Source: Fomes fomentarius (taxonomy: Eukaryota > Basidiomycota > Agaricomycetes > Polyporales > Polyporaceae). From it: 64,000 bases of DNA. The position numbers and the translations under genes are program-made. The notes under the pieces were generated by a model. That model was not told the origin of the DNA. It did not search any database and saw nothing but the letters and a program-made list of their open reading frames with translations. This document shows positions 11,502-23,100 of the stretch, piece by piece. The stretch is from NCBI GenBank assembly GCA_022606135.1, contig JABYQN010000007.1, positions 1,054,001 through 1,118,000 on the forward strand. Direction: 5' to 3'. Within the stretch, counting starts at the first letter, position 1. Every line of letters begins with the position of its first letter.

Positions 11502-12780
11502 ATACTTCCGACATTCACCGTTCTCTACCTGTTCCGGCCACACGGACCGTTCTTGCAGCCCCGGAGGCACAGCTATCGAAATCCCATCGCACGTCGCACG
11601 AGCTGTCGGACCTCGCATCCTTCCTTGCCCCTGCACGTTCCAGAACTTGAAACGCTCCACCCTCACCCTTTGTCGGTCAACACGCCGTTACCTCTTCTTG
11701 TTTATACCCGGACACTGATCGATCATCGTGCATTGTGCGGGCTCGGTCTAGTAGTCGGTACACTCGTCGTTCACTCTTCTACTATATCCTGCCCGTCGCG
11801 CATACTCGCCTGCTCCTATACGTCACGACCTCTCACGAATGTCTTGATTTTGTATCGTCAGTCATATTCCTTACGTAGATGTTGCTTCGACAGTCTTGTC
11901 TCCCCATGAACTGAACCTGTTCGCTCTCTGGAATCCTGGTTAGAAAACCAAGGTGAGTTCTGCAGCTGATCACTGTTGCCTGACTAATCACGATGCCACC
12001 TGGCTAACTATAGGTTTGTTGTTCTCTCACCATCAGTTGGACAGCCTTCGGAGATCTCTTCTTCCACGAACTCTGTTGTCAACCTGCCGGCCCGCATGAC
12101 ATTACAGTTACGTTGCGCCGCGACCTCAAGATCCGCGCGTTATAGCTTGGAACACCCTGGGGACGTTGTGTATTTCTGGGGCGGGAAGGAGGCTGAGAGG
12201 AACAAGTTCACTAGCCGTTGAGATTGATGTGCTGGAGAGATACTGGATGTGGCAGGGGAACCCACTCGCTCTCAGGTAAGGGGACGGTCAATGGTTGCGG
12301 ACGCGGCGAGAGCAGGAGCGTTTGGGTCTATCGTGCGACCTTTCGGCACCAATCGTACCTCCTCCAACCTCCACGACTCGTCACGTCGCCTAGCAGGACT
12401 CGGAGTCGACTCAACCAGTGCTCAACCTTCGCTCTGCCACCGCTCTTTGACGATCCGTAAACGTCGAAATGTCATGACTTCCGCTAAGAAGTCGAACCCT
12501 GTGGGCGAAGACGCCCCTGGCCTAATAGACGGCACATAAACGGAGGTACCGATTAGTACTGTCACACTACCCCATGTTACGACGCAGGGAACCGCCAATT
12601 GCAAGGCGAGAACGGGAAGATGCCGCCTGTGACCTGTAAATTCTGAGTGTCCAGTGGGAGTAGGTTCACCGGGCACTTCGAACCTTCAACTTGAACATAT
12701 CCGCTGCAGAGTCATAGAGTTGGGATGACGGGTCGCTGATTGACCTCTCTCCCTATGTTACAGCTGTTGTCGTCTCAGCA

Positions 12781-12970
12781 TTGGGGACACAAACAGGTCA
12801 CATGCGTACGGCGCACGCAGGGAGCAGACCATGCATGTGCAAGTGGCCCGGATGTAGTCAGGGCATTGAGCGGATGCACGACCTGGAGCGACACGAGCAA
12901 TCGCACCTCGAGGTTCGGCCGAATTCTTGCGTGGGAGGAATGCCCAAACTGATGCCTTTCACCAGCATTG
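12781..12970 (+). pseudogene. C2H2 zinc-finger gene remnant
   Basis: One reading frame contains HMRTAHAGSRPCMC followed by CKWPGCSQGIERMHDLERH and EQSH. This fits C-x4-C-x12-H-x3-H, with the MHDLERH core seen in fungal finger proteins, and the linker before it resembles the end of a previous finger. A third finger expected after EVRPNSC is disrupted: the frame runs into sequence without the next Cys/His pairs. Upstream, around 12640, a degenerate finger-like stretch (VTCKF, then a stop) is visible. No start, exon structure or conserved tail could be built. I read this as a decayed gene copy; a short live gene with unusual introns cannot be excluded. Confidence 0.45.
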
Positions 12971-13534
12971 TGAGTTCCGTATCCAGCCCTCTCGTACTCG
13001 GACGGAGATACATGTGATTGACTATATTGCCCGAAGGGGCCGCGGAATGCCGCAGGATACAAGATCAACGCCAACTCGATTCGACAACAATCTTGGATGC
13101 GCCTACCGTTGCGAGGCGGACCATTGGCCCTGTTTTGAATAGCGTCAAACTGCTGGAACCCAGGTACTAGGATGGGTCTGACGCTACCGGGATATGTTGA
13201 AGTTAGGCATGTTGTACAGATCCCATCTTGTTTCCACAGCTGTCGTGTGGCTGAGGGGGCAACTATCGCAGTTCGACCGTATATGCCAGCAAGTCAGGTC
13301 TAGTCTATACAGGTTCCCCTGGCTCTCGCTTGGGGCGTTGCAGTTGGGGGCGTTGGTCGGTTGCCACGGAAACACGATGGTTGTCTTCTGCCGTCAGCTG
13401 CATGCTACAATTTGTTGTGTTCGGAATCGTGGACAACGAAGTCGGCGCGATGTTCATTGTTATCGTGGCAATCGCTCATGTTGTGCGATTCCCCCATACT
13501 GGGATAGAAGTGGCAGTTTATCAGAAGGTGGAGG

Positions 13535-13542
13535 TATATAAG
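13535..13542 (+). promoter_or_regulatory. TATA box of the FunK1-like gene
   Basis: tatataag about 80 bp upstream of the ATG at 13622, in the right orientation and at a normal distance for a TATA-driven fungal promoter. This supports the chosen start. Confidence 0.6.
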
Positions 13543-13621
13543 GGCGGCTCACACTGCTGTCATTTCCGTCAATACGTACTCGTTTGAACTGACCTGATAG
13601 TTCCTCCGATCTCTCCGCGCA

Positions 13622-16051
13622 ATGCATGCTTTCGAGACTTCTTGGCTTGGCCCTTTCTACGATGTCCCCGCAATGATGTCCGAAGACGCCACACTGGAAT
13701 TCAAGGACGACTGCAATTTCAAGGACGACTGCAACTTCAAGGACGACTGCAACCTCAAGGACGACTGCAACCCATCGGCGATGGCTACCATCACAAAGAC
13801 GCACGTCGTTGGGCCTATGCCCGTTGCTGAATTTATAGGGCGGTTCCTGCCTGACAGCACTTCTGTTGTGCATGCTGCCCCTCACACATTCGCAATGTCT
13901 GATGAGCACCCTTGCGATATTGTGGGCTTACTGGTACGCTTTGTTTTGCAGTGGTGTCACCACTGGTTTGATCCATGATCTCTCGCAGATGATGCTCCTC
14001 AGCCACCCCGAGGCGCCATGGCGTAGTCAACTCGTCTTCCACAGGACAGAGCCTCATAGCGTGAATCAAACGGAATGCGACAGATCTGTGATTCGTTGCT
14101 ACATCCCTAGCAACGTCGAGCAGATCGCCATGCCTAACTTGGACGTGTGTGGCGGATACACGGAGCTGTTTCTGGACGCAGTGAGGAGCCCCTTTCTCGA
14201 CCCTTTCGCAGATCCCCCGTCCAAAACCACCGACTCCGAGCTGGACCCCTGCGATATATATCAATTGCTCCGGCACTGTGAGCGAGACACCATCGATATG
14301 ATTCATCGTCGACTCCAAGAGTCATCGGAGGAGTGGCTGGGACAGCATTCTCTCTTGGTTCAGGATATCTTTACACGCCAACACCGTACCTGCTTGTTTA
14401 CTGTGGCAGTCTTCGGCACTCGGGCTCGGTTCTTCCGCTGGGATCTCACTGGCGTGGTGTTTACGAGGGCGTTCAAGTTGGACGAAGCTGACGGCGAGAG
14501 ACTACTGCTCAAGTTCCTGTGGCAATTCTCTCGCGCCTCGGACGCAAGCCGTGGCCATGACTGCTCGGTTGGGCGTGTCACCGCAGAAGAAGAAGAGTTC
14601 TTCCGGTACGCGATCACGCGAGAGGTTCAGATACAGGATGGACTTGCAGGCGACAGCCCTCATCTGGAAGCAGCTGTGTCGCGCCATTATGTTCCTGGTC
14701 GCGTCGCAGCGGTGACCATCCTCCCGGAAGGCGCCGAGAATACCGACGCGAACCTTCGTCGTGTGTTGGTCAGCCGACCGCTGTTCTCTTTCTACGCGAT
14801 GTTCAGGCGAGCATATGCGTACTACTGGGCCCTGGATGTCGGAACGAACACTGTCGTACTCATGAAGGATACTTGGCGCCAGGTCGCGGATGCGCAATTT
14901 GAGGATTGGGATGAGGCACAGGAGGAAATGGAGGAGCCGGAAGAAGAGGAGGATTTTTGGCACCCCTTCGAAGGAGAGGGCGAGATTGTCACTGAGCTGA
15001 ACAGCCTCCGCGTGCGCAATGTTCCACGTTTGCTCTGCCACGGAACCGCAGCTCCTAGATTAACCAGTAAGTCTTCCGTTTTCTGCTGTGCCTGCGTCCG
15101 TGGCGCTGAATTTTTATAGCAGCGAGTGACTGCAACACACCTATGTCCTCGGCTGCACTCCAGGATTGCTCTTGGGTTTGTTCGGTAGAGCAGGATCCGG
15201 AATCTCCGCTCCCACGACTGGCCAAGTATCGACTGCTCATGGATGTCGTTGGCTATCGTCTAACCGATGTGCGTGGCACCGATGAACTTTTGCACGCAAG
15301 CCACGACGTGTTCATAGGTGTGGAAGCCGTTTGTCTCATGATGGGACATGACTATGTATTTATCGCCTCCGGATTGCTGACAGCTATGAAAGACGCCTAC
15401 GTCAAGGACCAGCGAGTCCTACCATACATCAACTATAACAACATTCTTCTAGTGAAAGATCGCGACCGGGATATACGACGAGGTTACCTCATCCATTGGG
15501 AGCAAGCCGAGACAGAAACAACACAATATATCGAGGACAGGTCTCTCCAAATCGTAAGCATGAGTTGACTGCAATCGCATTTCATATGAGGCAGCTGAGA
15601 CATCCGTTTCTACCAATATCAGCCGGCAATTTCGGCAAAGTTTGCAAACAACATCGAGGGATTGCTTGTGCTCGTTACCTTCTCCGCTATCCGACAGCTT
15701 CGAAATACAATAATGAACACCCTTTCCGGCTACGAGGATCGCAACAGATCCAAATTCCCTGACGGTATTTTCCCTAGCTCAACCATCCAGGAGTGGTTGG
15801 ACACTGCACTATCCTGCAACGCATGCATCCTGAGGTCGAGGGTACGATTGGAAACAATCTGGAAGCACTGGAGATTTTCTGGGCCGATCTCGTCAAGAAA
15901 CACGGACCTGACTCGCCATCGATCACCAAACGGGGTCGCGATAGTGACGAAGACTATCACCAATGCTCTCAGGCAAAGCGCGTTCGCTGGTCGTCAGAAT
16001 CAGTCACCGATCAGATCGCTGAGATGCACCTACATTGACGTACTCAGATGA
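13622..16051 (+). CDS. FunK1-type fungal kinase family protein, probable pseudokinase
   Basis: FunK1 (fungal-type protein kinase) proteins are an expanded agaricomycete family. Model: 13622..13933, 13989..15066, 15120..15553, 15623..16051, 750 aa. Family-like stretches are FTRQHRTCLFTVAVFGTRAR with FFRWDLTGVVFTRAF, then RHYVPGRVAAVTILPE, and a lobe ending NILLVKDRDRDI. The canonical catalytic motif HRD-I-S-x-x-N is replaced by LPYINYNN (about residues 564-571), and the expected metal-binding D of the ID-W/L-D motif is His (LIHWEQA, about 587-593). Both catalytic acids are therefore absent. Exon 1 starts with MHAFETSWLGPFYD and carries four KDDCN repeats; an acidic EEMEEPEEEED stretch sits near residue 440. 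The 3' end is ambiguous: the frame used stops at 16051, but another frame (FWADLVKKHGPDSP...KRVRWSSE, stop 16038) looks more protein-like, so there may be a missed intron or a frameshift near 15780-15840. Confidence 0.7.
13700..13771 (+). repeat. 18-bp tandem repeat (4 copies) encoding FKDDCN
   Basis: Four 18-bp units based on ttcaaggacgactgcaac, nearly identical (the first ends aat and the last begins ctc), in frame within exon 1 of the FunK1-like gene. They encode FKDDCN three times and LKDDCN once. The near-identity suggests recent expansion and likely length polymorphism. Confidence 0.95.
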
Positions 16052-16655
16052 TGTACATATAACTTTGGCAAATTCTGGGTCAAAAGCCGAGTTCACATGC
16101 CACAAACAAGGGCGTAGTAGCATATCATGACGATGAACTGTGTAATGCCAACAGGATGTCAATCAGGGTACGCACCTCGACGTTCAACGTTGAACTTCCC
16201 CTGCCTATTAGTAGAGATGAATGAGTTGCAAGGAGCGTGTAGTGATTGCACTTCAGGACTTCAGTACATGTCAGTAGTAGATTTTACATGCTGAACTTGG
16301 GCAGTTGTCGCTGCCAGTTGTGAGATGATAGCTGTGATTGAAAGACTGAGTATCTACCGAAGTATCACTTTGAGCTGACGGATGGTCATCGACGTCACTA
16401 TGAACGTGATCGCGTCACTGGGATGGCTGGCGCCGGAGCGACAGCTTGTGACGCCCATCGACCTCTTTCGAGCTTTGGTCGGGGCGAGGCATATACCCAC
16501 GTCCTCTCCGTCCATGTCTCTCCCGTGAACTGAGCTCGCTATCTCCTTCAACTTGCCATATCCTGCCTCCCGTCGTCTGTGGTCCCGCCTTCCCTGCTTC
16601 CGTCATCTGCCCCCATCCTTATCCTTGACGACTTGCTACGAACCAGTCTTCCCCC
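16052..16655. other. intergenic, no gene recognised
   Basis: Between the FunK1-like gene and the BTB-like gene. A pyrimidine-rich stretch from about 16560 to 16650 leads into the BTB start. An imperfect palindromic motif, gacgttcaacgttgaac, occurs near 16180. No genes are seen. Confidence 0.5.
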
Positions 16656-17988
16656 ATGGATCACCATCAGCCAGCCTTGCATCCAGACAGCCCTCTCATG
16701 ACTATGTCTAACTCCTTCCTCAACGAGGGCATGCTTCTTCTCTCTATGCCTGGCCCCAGCAGGGACGCGACCTACTATATACACGATGGAAACAGTGTGC
16801 TGCTCGTGGAGAATACGCTCTTCAAGGTGCGTCCGTCCATCCGTTTTCTGTGTCGTCCAACAGGTGCCAATGTCATTCTAGGTGCATCGATCTGTTCTTA
16901 CCAAGGACAAGTCCGCCTTCGAGACCATGTTCCAGCTCTCCGGCGAGACCGACTCTGCACGCTCCGACTCGAGCATGAACGCCTCACAAGAGGGCGAGAG
17001 CGATGACAACCCCATCAGACTCCAGGGCGATACTGCGGACGAGTTCCGCGCTCTATTGTGGGCTCTCTATGCACTGTGAGTTGCTACCATCCCAATCGCA
17101 ACCGTCGGACAACCTTTTCTCTGACGCGCCCATGACCACAGTCCTCATGAACTGACGATCGCAATGACCGGTGACGCGGATTGCACCCGTCTTGTCAACC
17201 TTGTCCGCATAACACACAAATACCAGTTCCGTAACATCATGACTTGGGCACTGTCTGCGCTGCATCATTATTACTCGCGTCCGGGCACATTGGACGACAT
17301 CCTCACCACTGCCTCATCGACACCACCGCCACTCCCCACCAATCCGCCAACGCTGCCAGGTCTTCCTGCAACCTCATCGTCCCAGCCACCCACACTCGTG
17401 CAGCTTACGGAGCTGGCAGCGCTTTGCGAACGCGCCGACCTCCTCGAATGTACGCTGACACGCTGGAAGCGTCTCATCGGCGAGGGACGTGATCTCGTTC
17501 TCGCAATAGCTATTGGTGAACGCTTCAACCTCCGTCCCATTGTTGGAATTGCCTACCACGCGCTCATGCTCCGTGGTAAAGCCGCCTGGGACGCCGAGCG
17601 TTCGCTCTCCCGCGCGCAACGCGTCCGGCTGCTCGCAGGCTACTACGCGTTGAGCAAACTGTGGGACGTCCTGCCTTCGCAATCGCCCCCGCTCACCCAC
17701 GGCGCGCGGTGCACGAGCCAGCAACGGTGCGCGAAGGCGTGGGGAGCGCTCTGGCGGACCGTGCTTGAGACGGGGACGCAGGTGATGCCTGGACTGGCGC
17801 GGGAGGACGTGCTGGGCAAGATCATGCTCGCGGAGAGCATGATGAAGGCGCTGGTGGAACGGGAGATACCCAGCCAGGGCTTCTTGGACGGGATGCCACA
17901 CTGCAGGGAGAGCGCGCTGATGGCAACGTCCATGAGAGTGCGCGAGATCAAAGAATCGCTTGCGGACTACTTCTCGGACGATTTCTGA
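16656..17988 (+). CDS. BTB/POZ-like domain protein, copy 1
   Basis: Member of a basidiomycete family with an N-terminal BTB-like fold; such proteins often act as dimerising adaptors, but no function is known here. Three exons: 16656..16826, 16882..17075, 17142..17988, 403 aa. The BTB-like part has YYIHDGNSVLLVENTLFK, then VHRSVLTKDKSAFETMF, then DNPIRLQGDTADEFRALLWALY, with introns at identical places to those in the paralog at 57427-58970. The C-terminal half has RITHKYQFRNIMTWALSALH, a proline-rich loop (about residues 185-205), and a helical domain with LTRWKRLIGEGRDLVLAIAI and VRLLAGYYALSKLWD. It ends LADYFSDDF. No signal peptide or membrane segment is seen, so it is probably cytosolic or nuclear. 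The match to its paralog confirms both gene models. Confidence 0.85.
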
Positions 17989-18399
17989 GGTTCGCTGCTT
18001 GCTTGTTCTCGGTTTCGCTGGTTGTGTGTATGGTTCCTGCCTGTTTTGTCGTCCTCTGACTCCTCTGACCCTTATGCCATGCTAGTTCGATAATCGCTAG
18101 AAGCCTTGCTATGGCTTATCTAGTATGCGTATTATGCCCACTCACGATCGGATTGCTTATGTTATTCGCCTTGCTCTGGGAGTGTTTCTGAAATAGATAC
18201 CTACATGCCTGTACACGTCGTCCACCTATTCCTTGTACTCATACCATCACTGTCTTCAATGTATCTGTACACCCATCTGGCTTGCTCTTATCACGCCACC
18301 GGTGCATCTCGTCTCGATAAATGCTATCATTGTGCCACACTGGCAGAGGTACTGATCTGTCCTGTCAAAGTCCGTCCACGATATATAAGTACGCTGCGC
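17989..18399. other. convergent intergenic spacer
   Basis: 3' spacer between the plus-strand BTB-like gene and the minus-strand aspartic protease, AT-rich relative to the flanking genes. It presumably holds both 3' UTRs. No gene is recognised. Confidence 0.5.
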
Positions 18400-20046
18400 T
18401 CAATTGGTCTCGACATCGGTGAAGGGCGTCGTAGCAAGCCCGACTTGGGCGGTGCTGGTGTCATACACACTGTAGAAGCGCTGCAAGAACGCGAAGCCGT
18501 CTACGCGTCGTCGTATCATCCTCGTCAGCAAGCCCCTCTTCACGCGAGGCGATCGTGTAAAAAAACCAGTGACTTACTGATGAAGTCCAGCCCCTGTCCG
18601 CTGGGACTGCCCAGGTCGGCGACAACGAGATAGATGCGGCCCTCCTCGCCGCCGATGGTCGCGTTCAGCGCGCGCGGCCAGATCTGCGCGTTCGGCGCGA
18701 GCTCGTACGTGACGCCGCCGACGGCGAAGAACAGGCTCTGCAGCTTGCTGTACTGCGCGGCGGAGAGCGCGAGCAGGCCCGTGGCGTTGTCGAGCGTCGC
18801 GCCCGTCGCGCGCTGGTACGCCTCGAAGGCGTCCGTCGCGAGCAGGAGGAGCGTCGTGCCGGTGTCGACGATGCCGGCGGAGCCCGAGAGGAGCGTCGTG
18901 GACTGGCCATAGGTCAGCGACTGGTCGATCCCCCAGTAGGCGGAGGCGGGCGCGGTGGACGTTATGGGCACGAAGTTCACGTCGCCGGTGATCCTGGGTT
19001 CACGGCGTAAGGTCAACTATCGGATATGGGTCTAAGAGTGTGGTATAAGCAGGGCATACGCACTTGGACTGGTCGATGCCGCCAAAGTTGAGCTCGCCGT
19101 TGAGCGCGCCCGCGCTGGTGCTGGGCTGGTAGAAGATGCCGATGGAGTTGCTCGCGATCGTGCCCTGCGAGAAGAGGTTGTCCGTCACGGTCGGGACGAG
19201 GGCGCCGCCCGAGACGGTGCCCTGGGTGAGGTCGACGGGCCCGATTCCGAGGATGCCGTCGACGCCCTGGAAGCCTTGCGCGGAGGACGCGACGCCGATG
19301 CTCTGGCTCTCGATCACGAGCTCGGGGCCGAGTGTCACCCGATCGGTGTCTGTCGGCGGAGATGGGGCGTACACCGTTCGTTGAGCATGGTTTGGGTTAC
19401 AGTTTGGGTTCGAGTGCACAAGGCAGGAAGGAAGGAAGGAAGGAGAGGGAAGAAGAGATACGCACATTCTGTGCCTGAGAACTCGCCGGAGCCATAACTG
19501 ACGTTCTGGGAAGAGCGGGGTCACGGTGGTGAGGATCGCGCTCAGGTTCAGATGGTGTGCGAGTGGTACGTACGACGCTCTTCGCGGTGCTCTTGCTCGT
19601 GCTGGTCTTCACGTACTTCTTGTCCGCTCCGAGCCATGTGTTGGAGCTACCTGCAGACGCAAGCATGGTCAGCAGGTACTCTGGACGACCATATCACAAG
19701 AGGCAACGAACGCACCTGTATCGATAAGGAGAGTGTAGTTGGTCGCCGGGCTACCTACACCTACCGAAGCCGTGTAGGTGACTCCGGCGTCCGTAACATC
19801 GACCCCCGAACCTGTACCACTACCAGGTTCAGTAGGTTCAGTAGGTTCAGTAGGTTCAGTGGGTCCAGTGGTGGGGCCACCACCTCCATGGCCGTGGTGA
19901 CCATGGTGGCCATGACCCTTCCTGCGAGATATAGGGCCATGAGGGTTGATGCCGGCCAGGATCCTCTGGGCGCGAGCGCGGTCACGGGAGAGGATGTCCT
20001 TCGCGTGGCGTGCGGCGATGCGGCTGACGAAGGGGATTGAGGCCAT
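18400..20046 (-). CDS. family A1 aspartic protease (polyporopepsin-like)
   Basis: Pepsin-fold endopeptidase. Six exons: complement(18400..18500, 18578..18993, 19064..19349, 19466..19505, 19574..19650, 19716..20046), 416 aa. The two catalytic motifs are DTGSSNTW (Asp109, split by intron 1) and VDTGTTL (Asp288). The flap region is VSYGSGEFSGTEY and the core has GVDGILGIGPVDLT. The end, FLQRFYSVYDTSTAQVGLAT, is the usual A1 finish. The N-terminus reads MASIPFVSRIAARHAKDI, which looks like an activation propeptide (with LSRDRARAQRI) but has no hydrophobic signal peptide. A TATA box 78 bp upstream argues that the start is correct. Between propeptide and core is a linker with a Gly/His run (GHGHHGHHGHGGGG) and five TEP-type repeats. 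Secretion is expected for the family but not shown by this sequence. Confidence 0.9.
19426..19445. repeat. (GGAA)n microsatellite
   Basis: About five ggaa units in the third intron of the aspartic protease gene (pyrimidine-rich on the coding strand). Confidence 0.8.
19826..19870 (-). repeat. 9-bp tandem repeat encoding TEP
   Basis: Five 9-bp units (ggttcagta type on the plus strand; the last two vary at one or two positions) in exon 1 of the protease. On the coding strand they encode TGP followed by four TEP units, in the linker between the propeptide and the catalytic core. Confidence 0.9.
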
Positions 20047-20123
20047 GATGTGTTAGTGTCGGTGTACAAGGTTCGGGGCGATCTACGTCTGGGGGAGTAT
20101 GCTTGACTGAACCATGGCGGACG

Positions 20124-20130
20124 TTATATA
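20124..20130 (-). promoter_or_regulatory. TATA box of the aspartic protease gene
   Basis: tatataa on the minus strand, 78 bp upstream of the ATG at 20046. It supports that ATG as the true start and so the absence of an upstream signal-peptide exon. Confidence 0.6.
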
Positions 20131-23100
20131 CTGAGAGGGGGGGAAGCTGGGAGCGGCGACGAGCTTGGTGTCCCGTGGAGTGACGAGTCCCGTATGACGG
20201 GTGAAGAAGGACGGAGTCCGCAGTGTTCGTAATAGCTAGAAGGTGCAGGGTGCCATGATGAGGAAATGACATGCCATACTGCTGCGAAGCCAGAAATAAC
20301 ACGCCTGAGAATCGTCCTTGTTGTCTGGACGAACTCGTTCTGAGCCTCTGAGTCCTTCCAGACATACCAATCACGCTTACAGTCATCCAGTAGTAGAACT
20401 CACCTTCGCGCTTCGTGATAAGGATGCGGCCATAGAGTGCTTGAAGCTCGAATCGAGGACGTGTTCTTCGGAGTCGATAGGGTAGGTGAGCTGGCCCACC
20501 CACAAACCCAGATACGATGCAAGGTGGCGAAAGAAGAGGATTTGCGCAGCGCAGTCTGGGAATAGCTAAACATATGACGCAGCTGTGGAGGCCCGACAAA
20601 CGTTGTAAGTGACCGATAAGCTACGACGGATATCTAGCCTGAGCATCCTGCGACACCACGGACGCAATTCGTCACCCAACGTTGTCACTCCATCCTAAAC
20701 CAGCGATCTATTTCAGTCCTTCAAGCTGTGCGCGAGAGCTAAAAATATATCATACCTCCTTGTATATCACACGGGCCGTCTTCCACTGCATTTCCTAAGA
20801 GTGAGAACTTGTCAAGCATCGAACAGGCTTGCGAGGATGCGTCGCGTAAGACGCAGAGACCGGTGTCGCTAGAAGCATAGTAGAAGGTTGTTAGCTTTTT
20901 GTGGCAGTTCTTGGGTTGCTAGGCCAGTCTCCGCTGCCCAGTGCCTTGTATGGCCCGCGGCACCAGTAGGAGGGCTGAGAGAGAACGGCCAGTGCAAGAC
21001 CGGATCACATTGCTCGCCTGTTCAAGCGTTCAGATACGCGTATCCCGACAGTACGCAACCAATCAAGTTTATGTGAAAGCGACGAGGTTTGCAAACCCCA
21101 GCCTGTCTAAGTTCTGAGCTACAGATTCTCGTAAGTGACAGAACAATAACTTGGCCCAGGCTCACTCACCTGACAAAGAAATTGGCTGACACGCGTGCGA
21201 TGCGCCCAGAGAGGTTGATTTTTACATTCACAGTGCGTTGCATAAGAAACTGCAGGTCCGTCGGCTCTGGAAGGTCTTGTTTGTCCCAGGCTAGCTAAGT
21301 CATGTGAGACCCCTGAGTTGAATGCGTCGCTGAAAGGTCATTCTCATCAGTAGCAAATCACCGGTACTATGTCGCAGAATCCACTGGCAGTGCTTGGGTC
21401 AATAGCGAAAGCGCTCGACCTTCCTGAAAAGGCTCTATTTTGGTGAAACAAAGTGTTCCTGCCAGTGGCGCCCAGACCTATTTGTGAAGATGTAACGCCG
21501 GCTCGCACTGGGGACACATCAAAATCTCCGCCCAGCAAATTATGACTCTGAGGAAGGCTCAGCTACTAGCTCAGTTTCACAAGGTGGGTTGACCGGTTAG
21601 GTAGATTTATAGGCATAGGTAAGCCTGACTTACCTGCCCTGAAAATGCGTTGGAACCCCTTTCCGCGGGTCTAAGGGGTTTATCTCGCGCAGCGTGGAAG
21701 TTTGATTTCTCTTTCCCCTGACCCCGCAAAGGATGGATCGATGCCCCTGGTGACTGTGCTGGGAAAGGTTCTTATTGCGGCTATCACCGGTCTGCCATAT
21801 TGATCAGACGCCCGTTAGTATGTGGACGTTCAAAACCTTCCAAGTTCCAACCAACGAGCTGGTAGTTCCGGCCATTCGAGGGATACATCGTTTCATCGAG
21901 TCTACAATGCCCTGACCTAGATATCTGCAGCCTCATCTATCAAATCCTGGTAGTCAGCCGCTACAATGGGTAGAATACTACCTCAAGCGCTCCTCCCCTG
22001 CTCCGAAACAATGATGTATCTGGGAGGTCCATCTCATTTCGAAACTCAGAGCGGCCATCAGCTCATGTTCGTTTATGGTATGACGTTGACTGGAACATTC
22101 TTCATTACGCTCATCGAATAATTCGATGTACACGACGAGCACTGTGACCCACCAAATACTTCGCGTAAAGGTGAGAACCAGGTACGTAGCAGGTGGAAAG
22201 GATGGGTGTATAAGATGGAAAAGATGTCACTTATACTACACGCCGTATGCAAAGGCGTCTGCTTGGTCTCGGTTGAACTGCATGGCTTGCGAAGGATGTC
22301 GCCATCCGCTTGCGATATGTCGAGTGCGGGCGCGTCGCCTTGCATGCATATCCTATATACCAGCATACATCCTTGCTCGCTCTCCTTCCATTTCCCCCCG
22401 TCGAGTCCCCCCACTATGGCTTGAATACGACTCTGAACCCCTCACACGAACTGGCCTGATCCAACAGTTCTGTCTTATACTATGCCCCGCGCCAGCGCTC
22501 GGAAATCACTAGTCAAGTTCCACAATCGGCACATACACGGGAGGGTGTGGTACACGGCATGAAAACGGGCACCCTGGGGTGCCAGTTGGTCATTGGGGTT
22601 AAGCGTACGTGTGGCCTTAGTGAATGTTTGTCACCGTCACTCGATACTCATCAAACTGCGTCCTGGAATCACGCAGTGTAGAGGCGCGCTGTTTTCAAGC
22701 TCCTGATCATGGATGTACCTAGCAATTGTAGTCAGCATTACCCCATGCGTTGCTAGTCCCATGGAGCAGCTGATCGAGAACTATATTGCCGTTGGGCGCG
22801 CGTTTGGCTTACATGTCCGGTCATGGTGAGTGCTTCCCTTACTAAGACCTTTGTCCCCGTTGTTGCGGGCGTCGGACGAAACGCCTCGGGCTCCCGAAGG
22901 TCCCGTCCCTCTTAGCAATGCGACCTGTGTTAAGAAGCGGCTTGTGAGTCAGGGTGTCTGTTGTGGCAGCTTCCATGGTTCTCAGGTATGTAAGACCTCC
23001 CCACTTCTACCGAAAGCACCTGATGGTATGTATCAGAATGGAAGCTTGTACAGCATCATGCCGTCCACGCTCTGTATTCTCAGCGGGGCACAGCACCACC

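Larger units (their letters stand above)
11502..13621. other. mostly non-coding; contains a zinc-finger remnant
   Basis: 2.1 kb between the GPI-protein stop and the FunK1-like gene. Apart from the C2H2-like remnant at about 12781-12970, no coherent gene could be assembled. The stretch just before 13622 is the promoter of the FunK1-like gene, with a TATA box. Confidence 0.45.

Noticed and set aside
13833..14318. 161-codon minus-strand frame opposite the FunK1-like gene
   Set aside because: Antisense to an exon with a clear family match; no domain of its own.
15662..16051. Two competing frames at the FunK1-like 3' end (stops at 16051 and 16038)
   Set aside because: The frame ending at 16038 has a more natural composition but cannot be reached by an acceptable intron (the only phase-correct one would be 26 bp), so it was not adopted as the model.
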